Below, one piece after another: positions 26,884-35,024 of a stretch of 64,000 bases of DNA (the stretch's first letter is position 1; every line of letters starts with the position of its first letter). Source of the stretch: Streptomyces sp. NBC_01716. GTDB taxonomy: Bacteria > Actinomycetota > Actinomycetes > Streptomycetales > Streptomycetaceae. A program made the position numbers and the translations under genes. Where the stretch lies: assembly GCF_036248275.1 (NCBI RefSeq), contig NZ_CP109181.1, positions 7,316,001-7,380,000 of the forward strand, read 5' to 3'. Under the pieces are notes generated by a model that was not told where the DNA came from, searched no databases, and saw only the letters and a list, made by a program, of their open reading frames with translations.

Positions 26884-27006
26884 ATGGCCGATCATGACGA
26901 ATACGAGACCCCCGCTCTGGTCGAGCTCGGTGACTTCGCCGAGCTGACCCTGGGCTGGGACAGCGCGTGCGAGGACATCTTCGGCGGCGGTGCCTGGGCC
27001 TGCTGA
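26884..27006 (+). CDS. Lasso peptide precursor 1 (class III-like core)
   Basis: 40-residue precursor not in the usual gene-calling size range. Leader MADHDEYETPALVELGDFAELTL holds the RRE recognition pattern Y7-xx-P10-x-L12-xxx-G16-x-F18 and the Thr at position -2 that B2 proteases require. Predicted core GWDSACEDIFGGGAWAC (17 aa): Gly1 would close a macrolactam on Asp8 (8-residue ring; Glu7 is the alternative), and Cys6-Cys17 can form one disulfide. The C-terminal WAC and Cys6 recall BI-32169. Preceded by a specific promoter and followed by an ABC transporter. Processing enzymes lie 2.3 kb downstream. Confidence 0.88.
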   Translation: MADHDEYETPALVELGDFAELTLGWDSACEDIFGGGAWAC

Positions 27007-27172
27007 CGGTCCGGCGGAGCCGAACGGCGGCGGAGGTCTTCCCTCCGCCGCCGTTTCGCGTTCCCGGGGCCCGCCCCGCTCCGCCGGGCGGTGCCGCCGG
27101 GCGGCCTCGGTCCCGGGGATGACATTCTCCGGCCCGATGTGCCGTCACGCGCTCCACGAGAGCGTGACGGAC

Positions 27173-28114
27173 ATGATCGAGGTTGAAGAACTGACGAAAC
27201 GTTACGGGGACACGGTCGCCGTCGACGGTCTGAGCTTCCGGGTCGGACCCGGGCACGTGACCGGATTCCTCGGGCCCAACGGCGCCGGCAAGTCCACCAC
27301 CATGCGCAGCCTGCTCGGCCTGGACCGGCCCACCTCCGGCCGGGCCCTCATCGACGGCCGGCCCTACCGGGACATCCCCCGGCCGCTGTGCTCCGTCGGC
27401 GCGCTGCTGGAGGCCAGAGGGCTGCACGGCAGCCGGACGGCGTACGGGCATCTGCTCGGGCTCGCGCGCAGCAACCGCATCCCACGCGCCCGGGTGCGTG
27501 AGGTCATCGGCATGACAGGGCTGGACGACGCGGCGGACAAGCGGACGGGCGGCTTCTCGCTGGGCATGGCGCAGCGCCTCGGCGTCGCGGCGGCGCTGCT
27601 CGGCGATCCTTCCGTCCTGCTCCTCGACGAACCGGTCAACGGCCTTGATCCGGAGGGCATCCTGTGGATCCGGGGGCTCATGAAGCGGCTCGCGGCCGAG
27701 GGCCGCACGGTCTTCGTCTCCAGCCATCTGATGAGCGAGATGGCGCTGACCGCCGAGCATCTGATCGTCATCGGGCGGGGCCGGCTGCTCGCCGACACCG
27801 ACGTGGAGACCTTCATCGCGCGCAACTCCCGTTCGTACATCAGGATCCGCACCCCCGAGCGGGAGCGGATGAGGGACGTACTCGCCACGGCGGGCGTCAT
27901 GACGGGGGAGGGACCCGACGGGACGCTGGAGGCATCCGGGGTCTCCCTGGAGACGGTGGGCGAGCTGATCGCCGCGAACGGGGTGGTCGTTCACGAGGTC
28001 AGCCCCCAGACGGCCTCACTGGAGGAGGCGTTCATGCGACTGACGGCGGACGCGGTGGAGTTCCGGGCGGACAGCGGGACCCCGGCGCCCCTGGCCGAGG
28101 AGGAGTCCCGGTGA
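27173..28114 (+). CDS. ABC transporter ATP-binding protein (lasso locus)
   Basis: 313 aa. Walker A FLGPNGAGKSTTMRSLLG (about residues 32-50), signature GGFSLGMAQRLGVAAALLG, Walker B SVLLLDEPVNGLDPEG, followed by a C-terminal regulatory extension of the type seen in drug or bacteriocin exporters. The ATG at 27173 (MIEVEELTKRYGD) is chosen; 27119 is possible. Lies between the two lasso precursor genes and is coupled (GTGA) to its permease, so self-resistance or export of one lasso peptide is the likely role. Confidence 0.88.
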   Translation: MIEVEELTKRYGDTVAVDGLSFRVGPGHVTGFLGPNGAGKSTTMRSLLGLDRPTSGRALIDGRPYRDIPRPLCSVGALLEARGLHGSRTAYGHLLGLARSNRIPRARVREVIGMTGLDDAADKRTGGFSLGMAQRLGVAAALLGDPSVLLLDEPVNGLDPEGILWIRGLMKRLAAEGRTVFVSSHLMSEMALTAEHLIVIGRGRLLADTDVETFIARNSRSYIRIRTPERERMRDVLATAGVMTGEGPDGTLEASGVSLETVGELIAANGVVVHEVSPQTASLEEAFMRLTADAVEFRADSGTPAPLAEEESR

Positions 28115-28887
28115 GTACGGCATCCGCGCGGGCGGCCGTCGCCTTCGAATGGACCAAGGTCCGCACCCTGCGCCAACTGGTGTGGAGCTGGGTCCTCTGC
28201 CTTCTCCTCAGCGTCGCGATCGCGCTGCTCTTCGGGGTCTTCCTGAGGGGCGCGTACGACGACATGAGCGCGGAGGGCAAGGCGTCCTTCGACCCGATCG
28301 GCTCGGGTTTCAACGGGCTGCGGCTCAGCATGATCGCCCTCGTCGTCTTCGGTGTGCTCATGGTCAGCACCGAGTACACGACGGGCACCATCCGTGCCTC
28401 GCTCGCCGCGGTGCCCCGGCGCGGGCTCTTCTACGCGGCGAAGGTGCTGACCGGTACGGCGCTCGCGCTGGGCGTCTCCGTCGTCGTGGTGGTGGTCACG
28501 TTCTTCACCGCGCAGGCGGCGATCGGCAGCCGGCTCAACGTGTCCGTGACCGACGACGGGGCGCTCCGCGCGATCGTGGGCTCGGTCATCTACATGACGC
28601 TGCTCTGCGCCTTCTCCATGGGGCTGGCGACGGTCCTGCGCAGCCCCTCGCTGACGCTGGGCATTCTGGTCCCGCTGTTCTTCATCGTGTCGGAGATCCT
28701 GAACAACCTGCCGAAGGTGAAGACGGTCGCGCAGTTCCTGCCCGACGCCGCCGGCGGGATCGTCCTGCGTACGACGCCGCCGGACGACACCGTGCTCGGC
28801 CCCTGGAGCGGACTGCTGGTGCTGCTGGCCTGGACCGTGCTGTCGGTGCTCGCGGGCCTCGTGGCCATCAGGCGGCGCGACGCCTGA
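28111..28887 (+). CDS. ABC transporter permease (lasso locus)
   Basis: 258 aa, ABC-2-type permease with about six membrane segments (WVLCLLLSVAIALLFGVFL, MIALVVFGVLMVSTEYTTG, VLTGTALALGVSVVVVVVTFF, IYMTLLCAFSMGLATVL, LTLGILVPLFFIVSEIL, LLVLLAWTVLSVLAGLVAI). The motif MVSTEYTTGTIRASLAAVPRR is characteristic of bacteriocin-immunity-type permeases. GTG start overlaps the ATPase stop. Partner of the gene at 27173. Confidence 0.87.
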   Translation: MSTASARAAVAFEWTKVRTLRQLVWSWVLCLLLSVAIALLFGVFLRGAYDDMSAEGKASFDPIGSGFNGLRLSMIALVVFGVLMVSTEYTTGTIRASLAAVPRRGLFYAAKVLTGTALALGVSVVVVVVTFFTAQAAIGSRLNVSVTDDGALRAIVGSVIYMTLLCAFSMGLATVLRSPSLTLGILVPLFFIVSEILNNLPKVKTVAQFLPDAAGGIVLRTTPPDDTVLGPWSGLLVLLAWTVLSVLAGLVAIRRRDA

Positions 28888-28927
28888 CGGCCACCGGGCG
28901 CGGGACGCGGACGGGACCTCGTGCCCA

Positions 28928-28956
28928 GGAGCCCGGGACCGCGGGCCGCCTACGTT
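28928..28956 (+). promoter_or_regulatory. Promoter of lasso precursor 2: GGAGCC, 17-base gap, TACGTT
   Basis: The 33 bases 28924-28956 match 26772-26804 upstream of precursor 1 at 29 of 33 positions with no gaps. GGAGCC at 28928-28933 and TACGTT at 28951-28956 are 17 bases apart. The distance to the ATG (77 bases) is almost the same as at precursor 1, implying parallel control of the two peptides. Confidence 0.6.
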
Positions 28957-29032
28957 GAGGGCGCTCGGGGGAGCGGTGACCCGCCCTGCGGGAGACCGCT
29001 CCCAACACCCGCGACACCAAGGATGGTGGGAC

Positions 29033-29161
29033 ATGACCGCACATGAGGAGATCTACGAGCCGCCGCTGCTCGTCGAGGTCGGTGACTTCGAGGAGCTGAC
29101 GCTGGGGCTCGGCCCCGCGGACTGCCAGGACGTCTTCACCGGAGACGCCTGGTTCTGCTGA
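29033..29161 (+). CDS. Lasso peptide precursor 2 (class III-like core)
   Basis: 42-residue precursor. The leader carries Y8-xx-P11-x-L13-xxx-G17-x-F19 and ends ELTL with Thr at -2. Predicted core GLGPADCQDVFTGDAWFC (18 aa): Gly1 to Asp9 gives a 9-residue ring, and Cys7-Cys18 gives one disulfide. It resembles a sviceucin/siamycin scaffold (Cys7, Asp9, G-x-AW-x-C) in which Cys1 and Cys13 are both replaced by Gly. The cyclase gene starts 147 bases downstream, so this is the precursor physically linked to the maturation genes. The ATG follows AAGGATGGTGG. Confidence 0.88.
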   Translation: MTAHEEIYEPPLLVEVGDFEELTLGLGPADCQDVFTGDAWFC

Positions 29162-29308
29162 GCGTGCGGCACCCGGCCGCGCGATCGGTTCCACGCGGCT
29201 GAGGCGGCGGTGCGGACCCACCGTGACACACGGGTCCGCACCGCCGCTCTTCCCGCTCCCGCCACTCCCCGTCCACCGCGGGGGAGTCCGTACTCCGGAG
29301 AAGGGCAC

Positions 29309-31141
29309 ATGGAGTTTCTGATCCTTCCTGACTGCCGGTCCGCCGAGCCCGTCGTCCGGGCCACCGCACGCCCCGGCCTCCGCGTCGTCCCGCACGCGTC
29401 GGGCCGCCCCTGGCTGGTGGGGGACTGGGACGACGGGCAGTGCACCCTCATCACGTCCGGGACCCGGTCGCTCGCGCTGCTTGGGCACACCCGCGCCGAC
29501 GCCGGGGCCGCCACCAGGGCGCTGCGCGGGGCGAGTACGCCGGACGGTCTCGACGCCCTGGCGCGGAGTCTGCCGGGCAGTTTCCATCTGGCGGCCTCCT
29601 TCGACGGACGGACCCGTACGCAGGGATCCCTGTCCACCGCCCGCCAGGTCTTCCACACCACGGTCCACGGCGTGACGGTAGCGGCGGACAGTCCCGCCGG
29701 CCTCGTCACGCTGACCGGTGCGCGCATCGACGACGACGCCCTGGCCCTTCAGCTGCTCCAGCCGATCCCGCACCCGCTGACGTCCCGTCCGCTCTGGCAG
29801 GGCGTCGAGTCCCTGGGCGTCGGCCACTGGCTGGAGGTCCTGCCGGACGGCACCCACCGCTCCAGGCACTGGTGGTCGCCGCCGACCGCCGACGTTCCTC
29901 TCTCGGATGCGGCCGGGACGATACGCGACGCGCTGGCCGGCTCCGTCGCGGCCCGCGCCAACGGCCAGGACGTCCTCAGCGCCGACCTCTCCGGAGGGCT
30001 CGACTCCACGAGCCTCTGTTTCCTGGCCGCCGCCTCGGACATCCCCCTGGTCACCAACCACTGGAAGCCCAGGGACGAGGCCAACGCCGACACCGAGTGG
30101 GCCCGCATCGCCGCCGCGTCCCTGCCCTCCGCCAGACACCGGTTCGTCGAGACGAAGGACGCGCCCGACTGGTACGACGCGCAGGCGCGGCGGGCCGCCG
30201 GCCGCGACGACGTGGAGGGCCCGCTCCTGTTCAGCCGCAACCGCGCGCACATGGAACAGCTGGCACAGGACGCCGCCGGCGACGGCGCTGCGGTCCATCT
30301 CATCGGGCTCGGCGGCGACGAACTGTTCGGCGTCGCCCCGCTGTTCGCCTGGTCGCTGATCCGCCGAAATCCGCTGCTCGGCATCCGGATGGCCCACCGG
30401 TTCGGCGCGGTCAACCGATGGAGCCTGGCCACGACGGTGCGCAGCGTCGCCGACCGCACCTCGTTCGCGCACTCGCTGGACCTGGCGGCCCGGCAGCTCG
30501 ACGCCCCGCAGCCGCCCCGGTTCCACCCGCCCGTGAGCTGGGGCCGCGGCGACCCGCGGATGCCCCCCTGGGTGACGCGTGACGCGGTCGAGTCCGTACG
30601 GCGCAGGCTCCGCGAGGCGGCGGCGGCACAACCGCCACCGCTGGACCGCGACCGGGTGCAGCACCAGACCGTCGAGGTCGTGGTCCAGAGCGGGCACGGG
30701 GCTCGCCAGCTCAGCCGTGCGCTACGGCCCTACGGGGTCGAGTTCGAGGCCCCGTTCCTCGACGACCGGGTACTGGAGGCCGCGCTCTCGGTGCGGGTCA
30801 GGGACCGCGTCGTACCGGGGAAGTACAAGCCGGTGCTCGTGGCGTCCATGCGGGGCACGGTGCCCGACGCGGTGCTCGACCGCCGCGACAAGGGCTCGTT
30901 CGGCAGGGAGGCGTACGAGGGCCTCTACCGCAACCGCGAGCGGCTCGCCGGGCTCTGCGCGGATCTGCGCCTCGCCGACCGGGGCCTGGTCGACGCCGAC
31001 GCCCTGCGCACCGCGCTGCTCAGTCCCGTGCCCGACGTCCGCGGCCTCGGCCCGTTCGAGACCACCCTGTCCTGCGAGACCTGGCTGCGTTCCCCCAGTT
31101 CCACCCCGCACATCCCCGCACCGGCAGGAGGAGTCCGATGA
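29309..31141 (+). CDS. Lasso peptide cyclase (asparagine-synthetase-like, C protein)
   Basis: 610 aa. Adenylates the Asp side chain of the core and closes the macrolactam with the N-terminal Gly. The ATP-pyrophosphatase P-loop is LSADLSGGLDSTSLCFLAAAS (about residues 228-248), with a glutamine-amidotransferase-like remnant at the N-terminus that lacks the catalytic Cys2 (starts MEFLILPD). HLIGLGGDELFG and the C-terminal KYKPVLVASMRGTVPDAVLDRRDKGSFGREAYEG are further conserved blocks. GGAGAAGG precedes the ATG. Overlaps the B1 gene by four bases. Confidence 0.93.
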   Translation: MEFLILPDCRSAEPVVRATARPGLRVVPHASGRPWLVGDWDDGQCTLITSGTRSLALLGHTRADAGAATRALRGASTPDGLDALARSLPGSFHLAASFDGRTRTQGSLSTARQVFHTTVHGVTVAADSPAGLVTLTGARIDDDALALQLLQPIPHPLTSRPLWQGVESLGVGHWLEVLPDGTHRSRHWWSPPTADVPLSDAAGTIRDALAGSVAARANGQDVLSADLSGGLDSTSLCFLAAASDIPLVTNHWKPRDEANADTEWARIAAASLPSARHRFVETKDAPDWYDAQARRAAGRDDVEGPLLFSRNRAHMEQLAQDAAGDGAAVHLIGLGGDELFGVAPLFAWSLIRRNPLLGIRMAHRFGAVNRWSLATTVRSVADRTSFAHSLDLAARQLDAPQPPRFHPPVSWGRGDPRMPPWVTRDAVESVRRRLREAAAAQPPPLDRDRVQHQTVEVVVQSGHGARQLSRALRPYGVEFEAPFLDDRVLEAALSVRVRDRVVPGKYKPVLVASMRGTVPDAVLDRRDKGSFGREAYEGLYRNRERLAGLCADLRLADRGLVDADALRTALLSPVPDVRGLGPFETTLSCETWLRSPSSTPHIPAPAGGVR

Positions 31142-31398
31142 CGTACCGGCTTCAGCCCGATGTCGTGGTCAAGGACGTCGAGGACGGCGCGGTCCTGCTC
31201 GACCAGCGCGACGGCCGCTACTGGCAGCTCAACCGGACCGGCGCCGCCGTACTGCGGCTGGCACTCGAAGGCAGGTCGCCCGAGGAGACCACCGAGGCCC
31301 TGGCCGCCGGGCGCGCGGACCGCGCGGAGCGCGTCGGGTCCGATGTCCGGGCGCTGCTGGGCGCGTTGGCCGAAGCCCGGCTGGTGGTACGCGCATGA
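31138..31398 (+). CDS. Lasso peptide biosynthesis B1 protein (PqqD-like RRE)
   Basis: 86 aa. The PqqD-like RiPP recognition element that binds the leader peptide and presents it to the protease. Sequence features are LQPDVVVKDVEDGAVLLDQRDGRYWQLNRTGAAVLRLALEG, the typical beta-strands plus winged helix, and a C-terminal helix. Start overlaps the cyclase stop and its stop overlaps the B2 start, so C-B1-B2 is one translational unit. Confidence 0.93.
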   Translation: MTYRLQPDVVVKDVEDGAVLLDQRDGRYWQLNRTGAAVLRLALEGRSPEETTEALAAGRADRAERVGSDVRALLGALAEARLVVRA

Positions 31399-31823
31399 GC
31401 ATGCCCGTGGTCTCGGAGAGCCGGTCGCCGCTGGTCTGGCACCGGCACATCACGGCCCGCTGCGCGGTCGTCGCGGCACGGGCCCTGGTACGTATGCCCC
31501 CCAAACGGCTGCGCCGTTTCCTGGAGGTGACGGCGCGCGGCACCCGGCCCGCCACGGCGGCGCAGGCGCTCGCCGCGCGGACCGCCGTCGTATCGGTCAG
31601 CGCGCGCTGCGCCGGGCAGGGCTGCCTCCAGCGGTCGGTTGCCACGGTGCTGCTGTGCCGGCTGCGCGGCCGGTGGCCCGACTGGTGCACCGGCATCCGC
31701 ACCCAGCCGTTCCGGGCCCACGCGTGGGTCGAGGCGGAGGGCGGCGCGGTCGGCGAGCCCGGGGACACCTCGCTCTACCACACGATGGTCAGCGTCCGCT
31801 GCCCCGCCGGGCGGCCCCGGTGA
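31395..31823 (+). CDS. Lasso peptide biosynthesis B2 protein (transglutaminase-like protease)
   Basis: 142 aa Cys protease that removes the leader just after the conserved Thr-x. The catalytic Cys is in CAGQGCLQRSVATVLLCRLRGR and the His in FRAHAWVEAEGGAVGE. N-terminal helices RCAVVAARALVRMPPKRLRRFL are usual for the family. ATGA overlap with B1; GTGA overlap with the next ABC gene. Confidence 0.92.
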   Translation: MSMPVVSESRSPLVWHRHITARCAVVAARALVRMPPKRLRRFLEVTARGTRPATAAQALAARTAVVSVSARCAGQGCLQRSVATVLLCRLRGRWPDWCTGIRTQPFRAHAWVEAEGGAVGEPGDTSLYHTMVSVRCPAGRPR

Positions 31824-32803
31824 GCGCGGCGGCGGGCGGCGAAGCCGCGGTCCTGACCCGGGGCCTGCGCAAGACGTACGGGACGAGTGAGGCGGTCGTC
31901 GACCTGGACCTGACCGTGCCGGCCGGGGAGATGTACGGCTTCCTCGGCCCCAACGGGGCGGGCAAGAGCACCACCATCGGCATGCTCTGCACCCTGCTCA
32001 GGCCCTCCGCGGGCGAGGCACGGGTCGCCGGTCACGACGTGGCGAAGGAACCCGCCGAGGTGCGCGCCAGGATCGGACTGGTCTTCCAGGAATCCACGCT
32101 CGACGGCGAACTGACCGCCAGGGAGAACCTGCGGTTCCAGGCCGAGCTGTTCGGCATCCCCCGCGCGCGGGCCCGGAAGACCATCGGCGACCTGCTCGAA
32201 CTCGTGGAACTCGCCCACCGCGCGGACAGCCCCGTACGGACCTTCTCCGGCGGGATGCGACGCCGGCTGGAGATCGCACGAGGGCTGCTCCACACCCCGC
32301 GCGTGCTGTTCCTGGACGAACCCACCACGGGCCTGGACCCGCAGACCCGCGTCGCGATCTGGGACCATCTGCACCGGCTGAGGCGCGAGCAGGACATCAC
32401 CGTCTTCCTGACGACCCATCACCTGGAAGAGGCCGAGCACTGCGACCGGATCGCCATCATGGACAACGGCGAACTGGTCGTCGAGGGCGACCCCGCAGGA
32501 CTCAAGGCGGTCGTCGGCGCGGATCTGGTGACCCTGCGCACCGGTGACGACGAGGCCGCGGCCCGTGCCGTGCGCGAGCGGTTCGGCCTGGACACCGACA
32601 CGGGCCCGGACGGGGTACGCCTCAGGGCCCCCGACGGCGCCGCCTTCGTCCCCCGGCTCTGCGCCGAACTGTCCGTCCCCGTCCACTCGGTGACCGTCAC
32701 CCCGCCCTCGCTGGACGACGCGTTCCTCCACTACACAGGCCGCACCATCCGGGAGGCCGACAACGCCACCACCGGACCGGCCGCCTTCGGACCGAGGAGG
32801 TAA
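31820..32803 (+). CDS. DrrA-type ABC transporter ATP-binding protein (lasso D-type exporter)
   Basis: 327 aa. Walker A FLGPNGAGKSTTIGMLCTLL (about residues 40-60), Q-loop VFQESTLDGELTARENL, signature RTFSGGMRRRLEIARGLL, Walker B VLFLDEPTTGLDPQT and His switch LTTHHLEEAEHCDRI. The DrrA-like C-terminal domain (VTLRTGDDEAAARAVRERFG to SLDDAFLHYTGRTIREAD) is a mark of the daunorubicin-resistance subfamily. Overlaps B2 and precedes its permease, so probably exports the mature lasso peptide and provides self-resistance. Confidence 0.92.
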   Translation: MSAAAGGEAAVLTRGLRKTYGTSEAVVDLDLTVPAGEMYGFLGPNGAGKSTTIGMLCTLLRPSAGEARVAGHDVAKEPAEVRARIGLVFQESTLDGELTARENLRFQAELFGIPRARARKTIGDLLELVELAHRADSPVRTFSGGMRRRLEIARGLLHTPRVLFLDEPTTGLDPQTRVAIWDHLHRLRREQDITVFLTTHHLEEAEHCDRIAIMDNGELVVEGDPAGLKAVVGADLVTLRTGDDEAAARAVRERFGLDTDTGPDGVRLRAPDGAAFVPRLCAELSVPVHSVTVTPPSLDDAFLHYTGRTIREADNATTGPAAFGPRR

Positions 32804-32809
32804 CGGCCC

Positions 32810-33712
32810 ATGGCCGACATCACGACCCACGGCACCGCGACGGCGGCCGGAGACCGGCCGGCCCCCGCGCAGTCCGGCGCACCGGGACCGCCAGCGCCGC
32901 CCGGCGCCGGCGGAGGCCCGGCCCGGGACCTGCGGACCGTCTCCGTCCTCTGGCGGCGCGAGACGATCCGGTTCAGCCGGAACCGGGTGCGGATCGCCAT
33001 GAGCCTGCTCACCCCGCTGATGTTCCTGCTCATCCTCGGAACCGGGCTGAACGCGGCGATGGAGGAGGAGACCCTGAGCGACTTCCGCGCCTTCCTCTTC
33101 CCCGGCGTCCTGCTGATGTCAGTCCAGGCGCCCGCCATCGCCGTCGGCGCCTCCATCGTCTGGGACCGCCGCTCCGGATACCTCCGGCAGATGCTGGTCG
33201 CCCCCGTCCGGCGCAGCGCCATCCTGGTCGGGATCTGTCTCGGCGGTGCCACATCGGGTGCGGCGTACGGCCTGCTGGTTCTGCTGCTCGCCGGGGTCGC
33301 CGACGTCCCGTACAACCCCCAACTCCTGCTGGTGCTGCTCGAACTGGCCCTGATCTCGTTCGCCTTCACCTCGCTGGGCGTGGTCGCCGCCGTCTGCATC
33401 CGGCGGCCGGAGACCTTCCAGGTGGCCGTGAGCATGTGCATGATGCCGCTCTTCTTCCTGTCGGGCGCCATGTTCCCCGCCGGAGGTCTGCCGGGCTGGC
33501 TCGGTACGGCGGTGACGCTCAACCCCATGACCTACGCGGTCGACGCGCTGCGCCGTACGCTCCCGGGGGACGCGGCGACGGTGGGCGGGGGCGGGACGAG
33601 TCCGCAGTGGTGGGGATGGACCCCGCCGGTCCCGCTGGAGGTTGGTCTGGTCGCGCTGCTGGCGCTGGCGGCCCTGGCCGCGGCGACCCGCCGGTTCTCC
33701 CGGGTGGAGTGA
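32810..33712 (+). CDS. DrrB-type ABC transporter permease (lasso D-type exporter)
   Basis: 300 aa ABC-2 permease. A Pro/Ala-rich cytoplasmic N-terminus (about 35 residues) precedes six membrane segments, among them VRIAMSLLTPLMFLLILGTGLN and SMCMMPLFFLSGAMFPAGGLPGW; the EFRAFLFPGVLLMS-type block is FRAFLFPGVLLMSVQAPAIA here. Partner of the ATPase at 31820, six bases apart. Confidence 0.9.
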   Translation: MADITTHGTATAAGDRPAPAQSGAPGPPAPPGAGGGPARDLRTVSVLWRRETIRFSRNRVRIAMSLLTPLMFLLILGTGLNAAMEEETLSDFRAFLFPGVLLMSVQAPAIAVGASIVWDRRSGYLRQMLVAPVRRSAILVGICLGGATSGAAYGLLVLLLAGVADVPYNPQLLLVLLELALISFAFTSLGVVAAVCIRRPETFQVAVSMCMMPLFFLSGAMFPAGGLPGWLGTAVTLNPMTYAVDALRRTLPGDAATVGGGGTSPQWWGWTPPVPLEVGLVALLALAALAAATRRFSRVE

Positions 33713-33797
33713 GCGTAGTACGGGGCCGGGAATCCGACCCGGGGATGACGTTCCGTGGACGGAGGCGGGGCCGTGGAGATGCCGTTAGGGTCGGTGG

Positions 33798-35024
33798 ATG
33801 TCTCGTGCGGAACCCCGCTCCCTCTACACCCGAAACCTGACATATCGTCAACTGCTCGCCGTGGACGCCCTGCTGGCCATCGGCTATGTGGCCCTGCTCA
33901 TACTGCTGCGCCACGCGGGACAGCCGCCCGCGCCGCTCCGCCACGACCTGCCCGGCTGGGTGGCGGACGCGCTGATCGTGGCCTCGGGACTGCCGCTCAC
34001 GGTACGGAGACTCTGGCCCCTGACCGTCCTGGCGGTCGTCCTCACGGCGTCGTCGGCGTCCCTGCTGATCGGCATCGTGGAAGACCCCTTCATCGTCGTC
34101 GCGTTCGCCCTCTACCCGGTCGCCCTCGCCAGGCCCGTACGGAACTGGGTGCCCCTCGCCACGGCCGGGCTGCTCGGCCTCGCCGGACTGATCGCGGCGA
34201 AGCCCGACACCACCTCCGCCTACTGGTGGCTGAACGGACCAGGACCGCTCCTGATCGGCTGGACCCTGATCGCGGGTGTCTGGGCGCTCGGCAGCGCCGT
34301 ACGGGAACGCCGCGCCTACGCCGTCCGCGCCGCCGACCAGCTCACCGCGCGCGCGGCGGCGGGCGAGCGGCTGCGCATCGCCCGTGAACTGCACGACATC
34401 GTCGCCCACAGTCTCGGCGTCATCGCGGTCAAGGCCGCGGTGGCCAACCACGTGGTGAACACCCGCCCCGAGGAGGTCCCCGACGCGCTGCGCGTCATCG
34501 AGACCACCAGCAGGGACGCCCTGACCGAGATGCGGCATCTGCTCGGCGTCCTGCGCTCCGACGAGTACGGCGCAGGCACCCCCGCCGACCTCGGTCCCTC
34601 ACCCGGCCCCGAAGGACTCTCCGGACTCGCCGAGCGTGCCGAACTGGCCGGGCTGCGCGTGGACATGGAGGTGACCGGCACGGACCGGCTGCCCGAGGCA
34701 ATGGGACTCACCGTCTACCGCATCGTGCAGGAGGCCCTGACCAACGCCGCCCGGCACGCGGCCCCGGCACACTGCCACGTCCTCGTCGAGACGACCGCCC
34801 ACGAGGTACGGATCGACGTGACCGACGACGGACGCGCCACCCGGGGCGGACCGATGCCACCCGGCACCCCCGCGGGCGGCGGGCACGGCCTGATCGGCAT
34901 GCGCGAACGGGTCGCCATGTACGGCGGCGCCTTCAGCGCCGGGGCACGCGCCGACGGCGGCTTCGCCGTCTCCGCCAGGATTCCCCGTGAACCGTCCCCG
35001 AGGCCGGGCGGAGTGACGGTATGA
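33798..35024 (+). CDS. Two-component sensor histidine kinase
   Basis: 408 aa. About four to five membrane segments in residues 15-150 (AVDALLAIGYVALLILL, WPLTVLAVVLTASSASLLIG, LATAGLLGLAGLIAA), HisKA_3 domain with phospho-His in RLRIARELHDIVAHSLGVIAVKAAVA, and HATPase_c with LTNAARHAAPAHCHVLVE and GHGLIGMRERVAMYGG. Coupled to its response regulator by ATGA. Sits immediately after the lasso exporter and is probably part of its control (position only). Confidence 0.9.
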   Translation: MSRAEPRSLYTRNLTYRQLLAVDALLAIGYVALLILLRHAGQPPAPLRHDLPGWVADALIVASGLPLTVRRLWPLTVLAVVLTASSASLLIGIVEDPFIVVAFALYPVALARPVRNWVPLATAGLLGLAGLIAAKPDTTSAYWWLNGPGPLLIGWTLIAGVWALGSAVRERRAYAVRAADQLTARAAAGERLRIARELHDIVAHSLGVIAVKAAVANHVVNTRPEEVPDALRVIETTSRDALTEMRHLLGVLRSDEYGAGTPADLGPSPGPEGLSGLAERAELAGLRVDMEVTGTDRLPEAMGLTVYRIVQEALTNAARHAAPAHCHVLVETTAHEVRIDVTDDGRATRGGPMPPGTPAGGGHGLIGMRERVAMYGGAFSAGARADGGFAVSARIPREPSPRPGGVTV

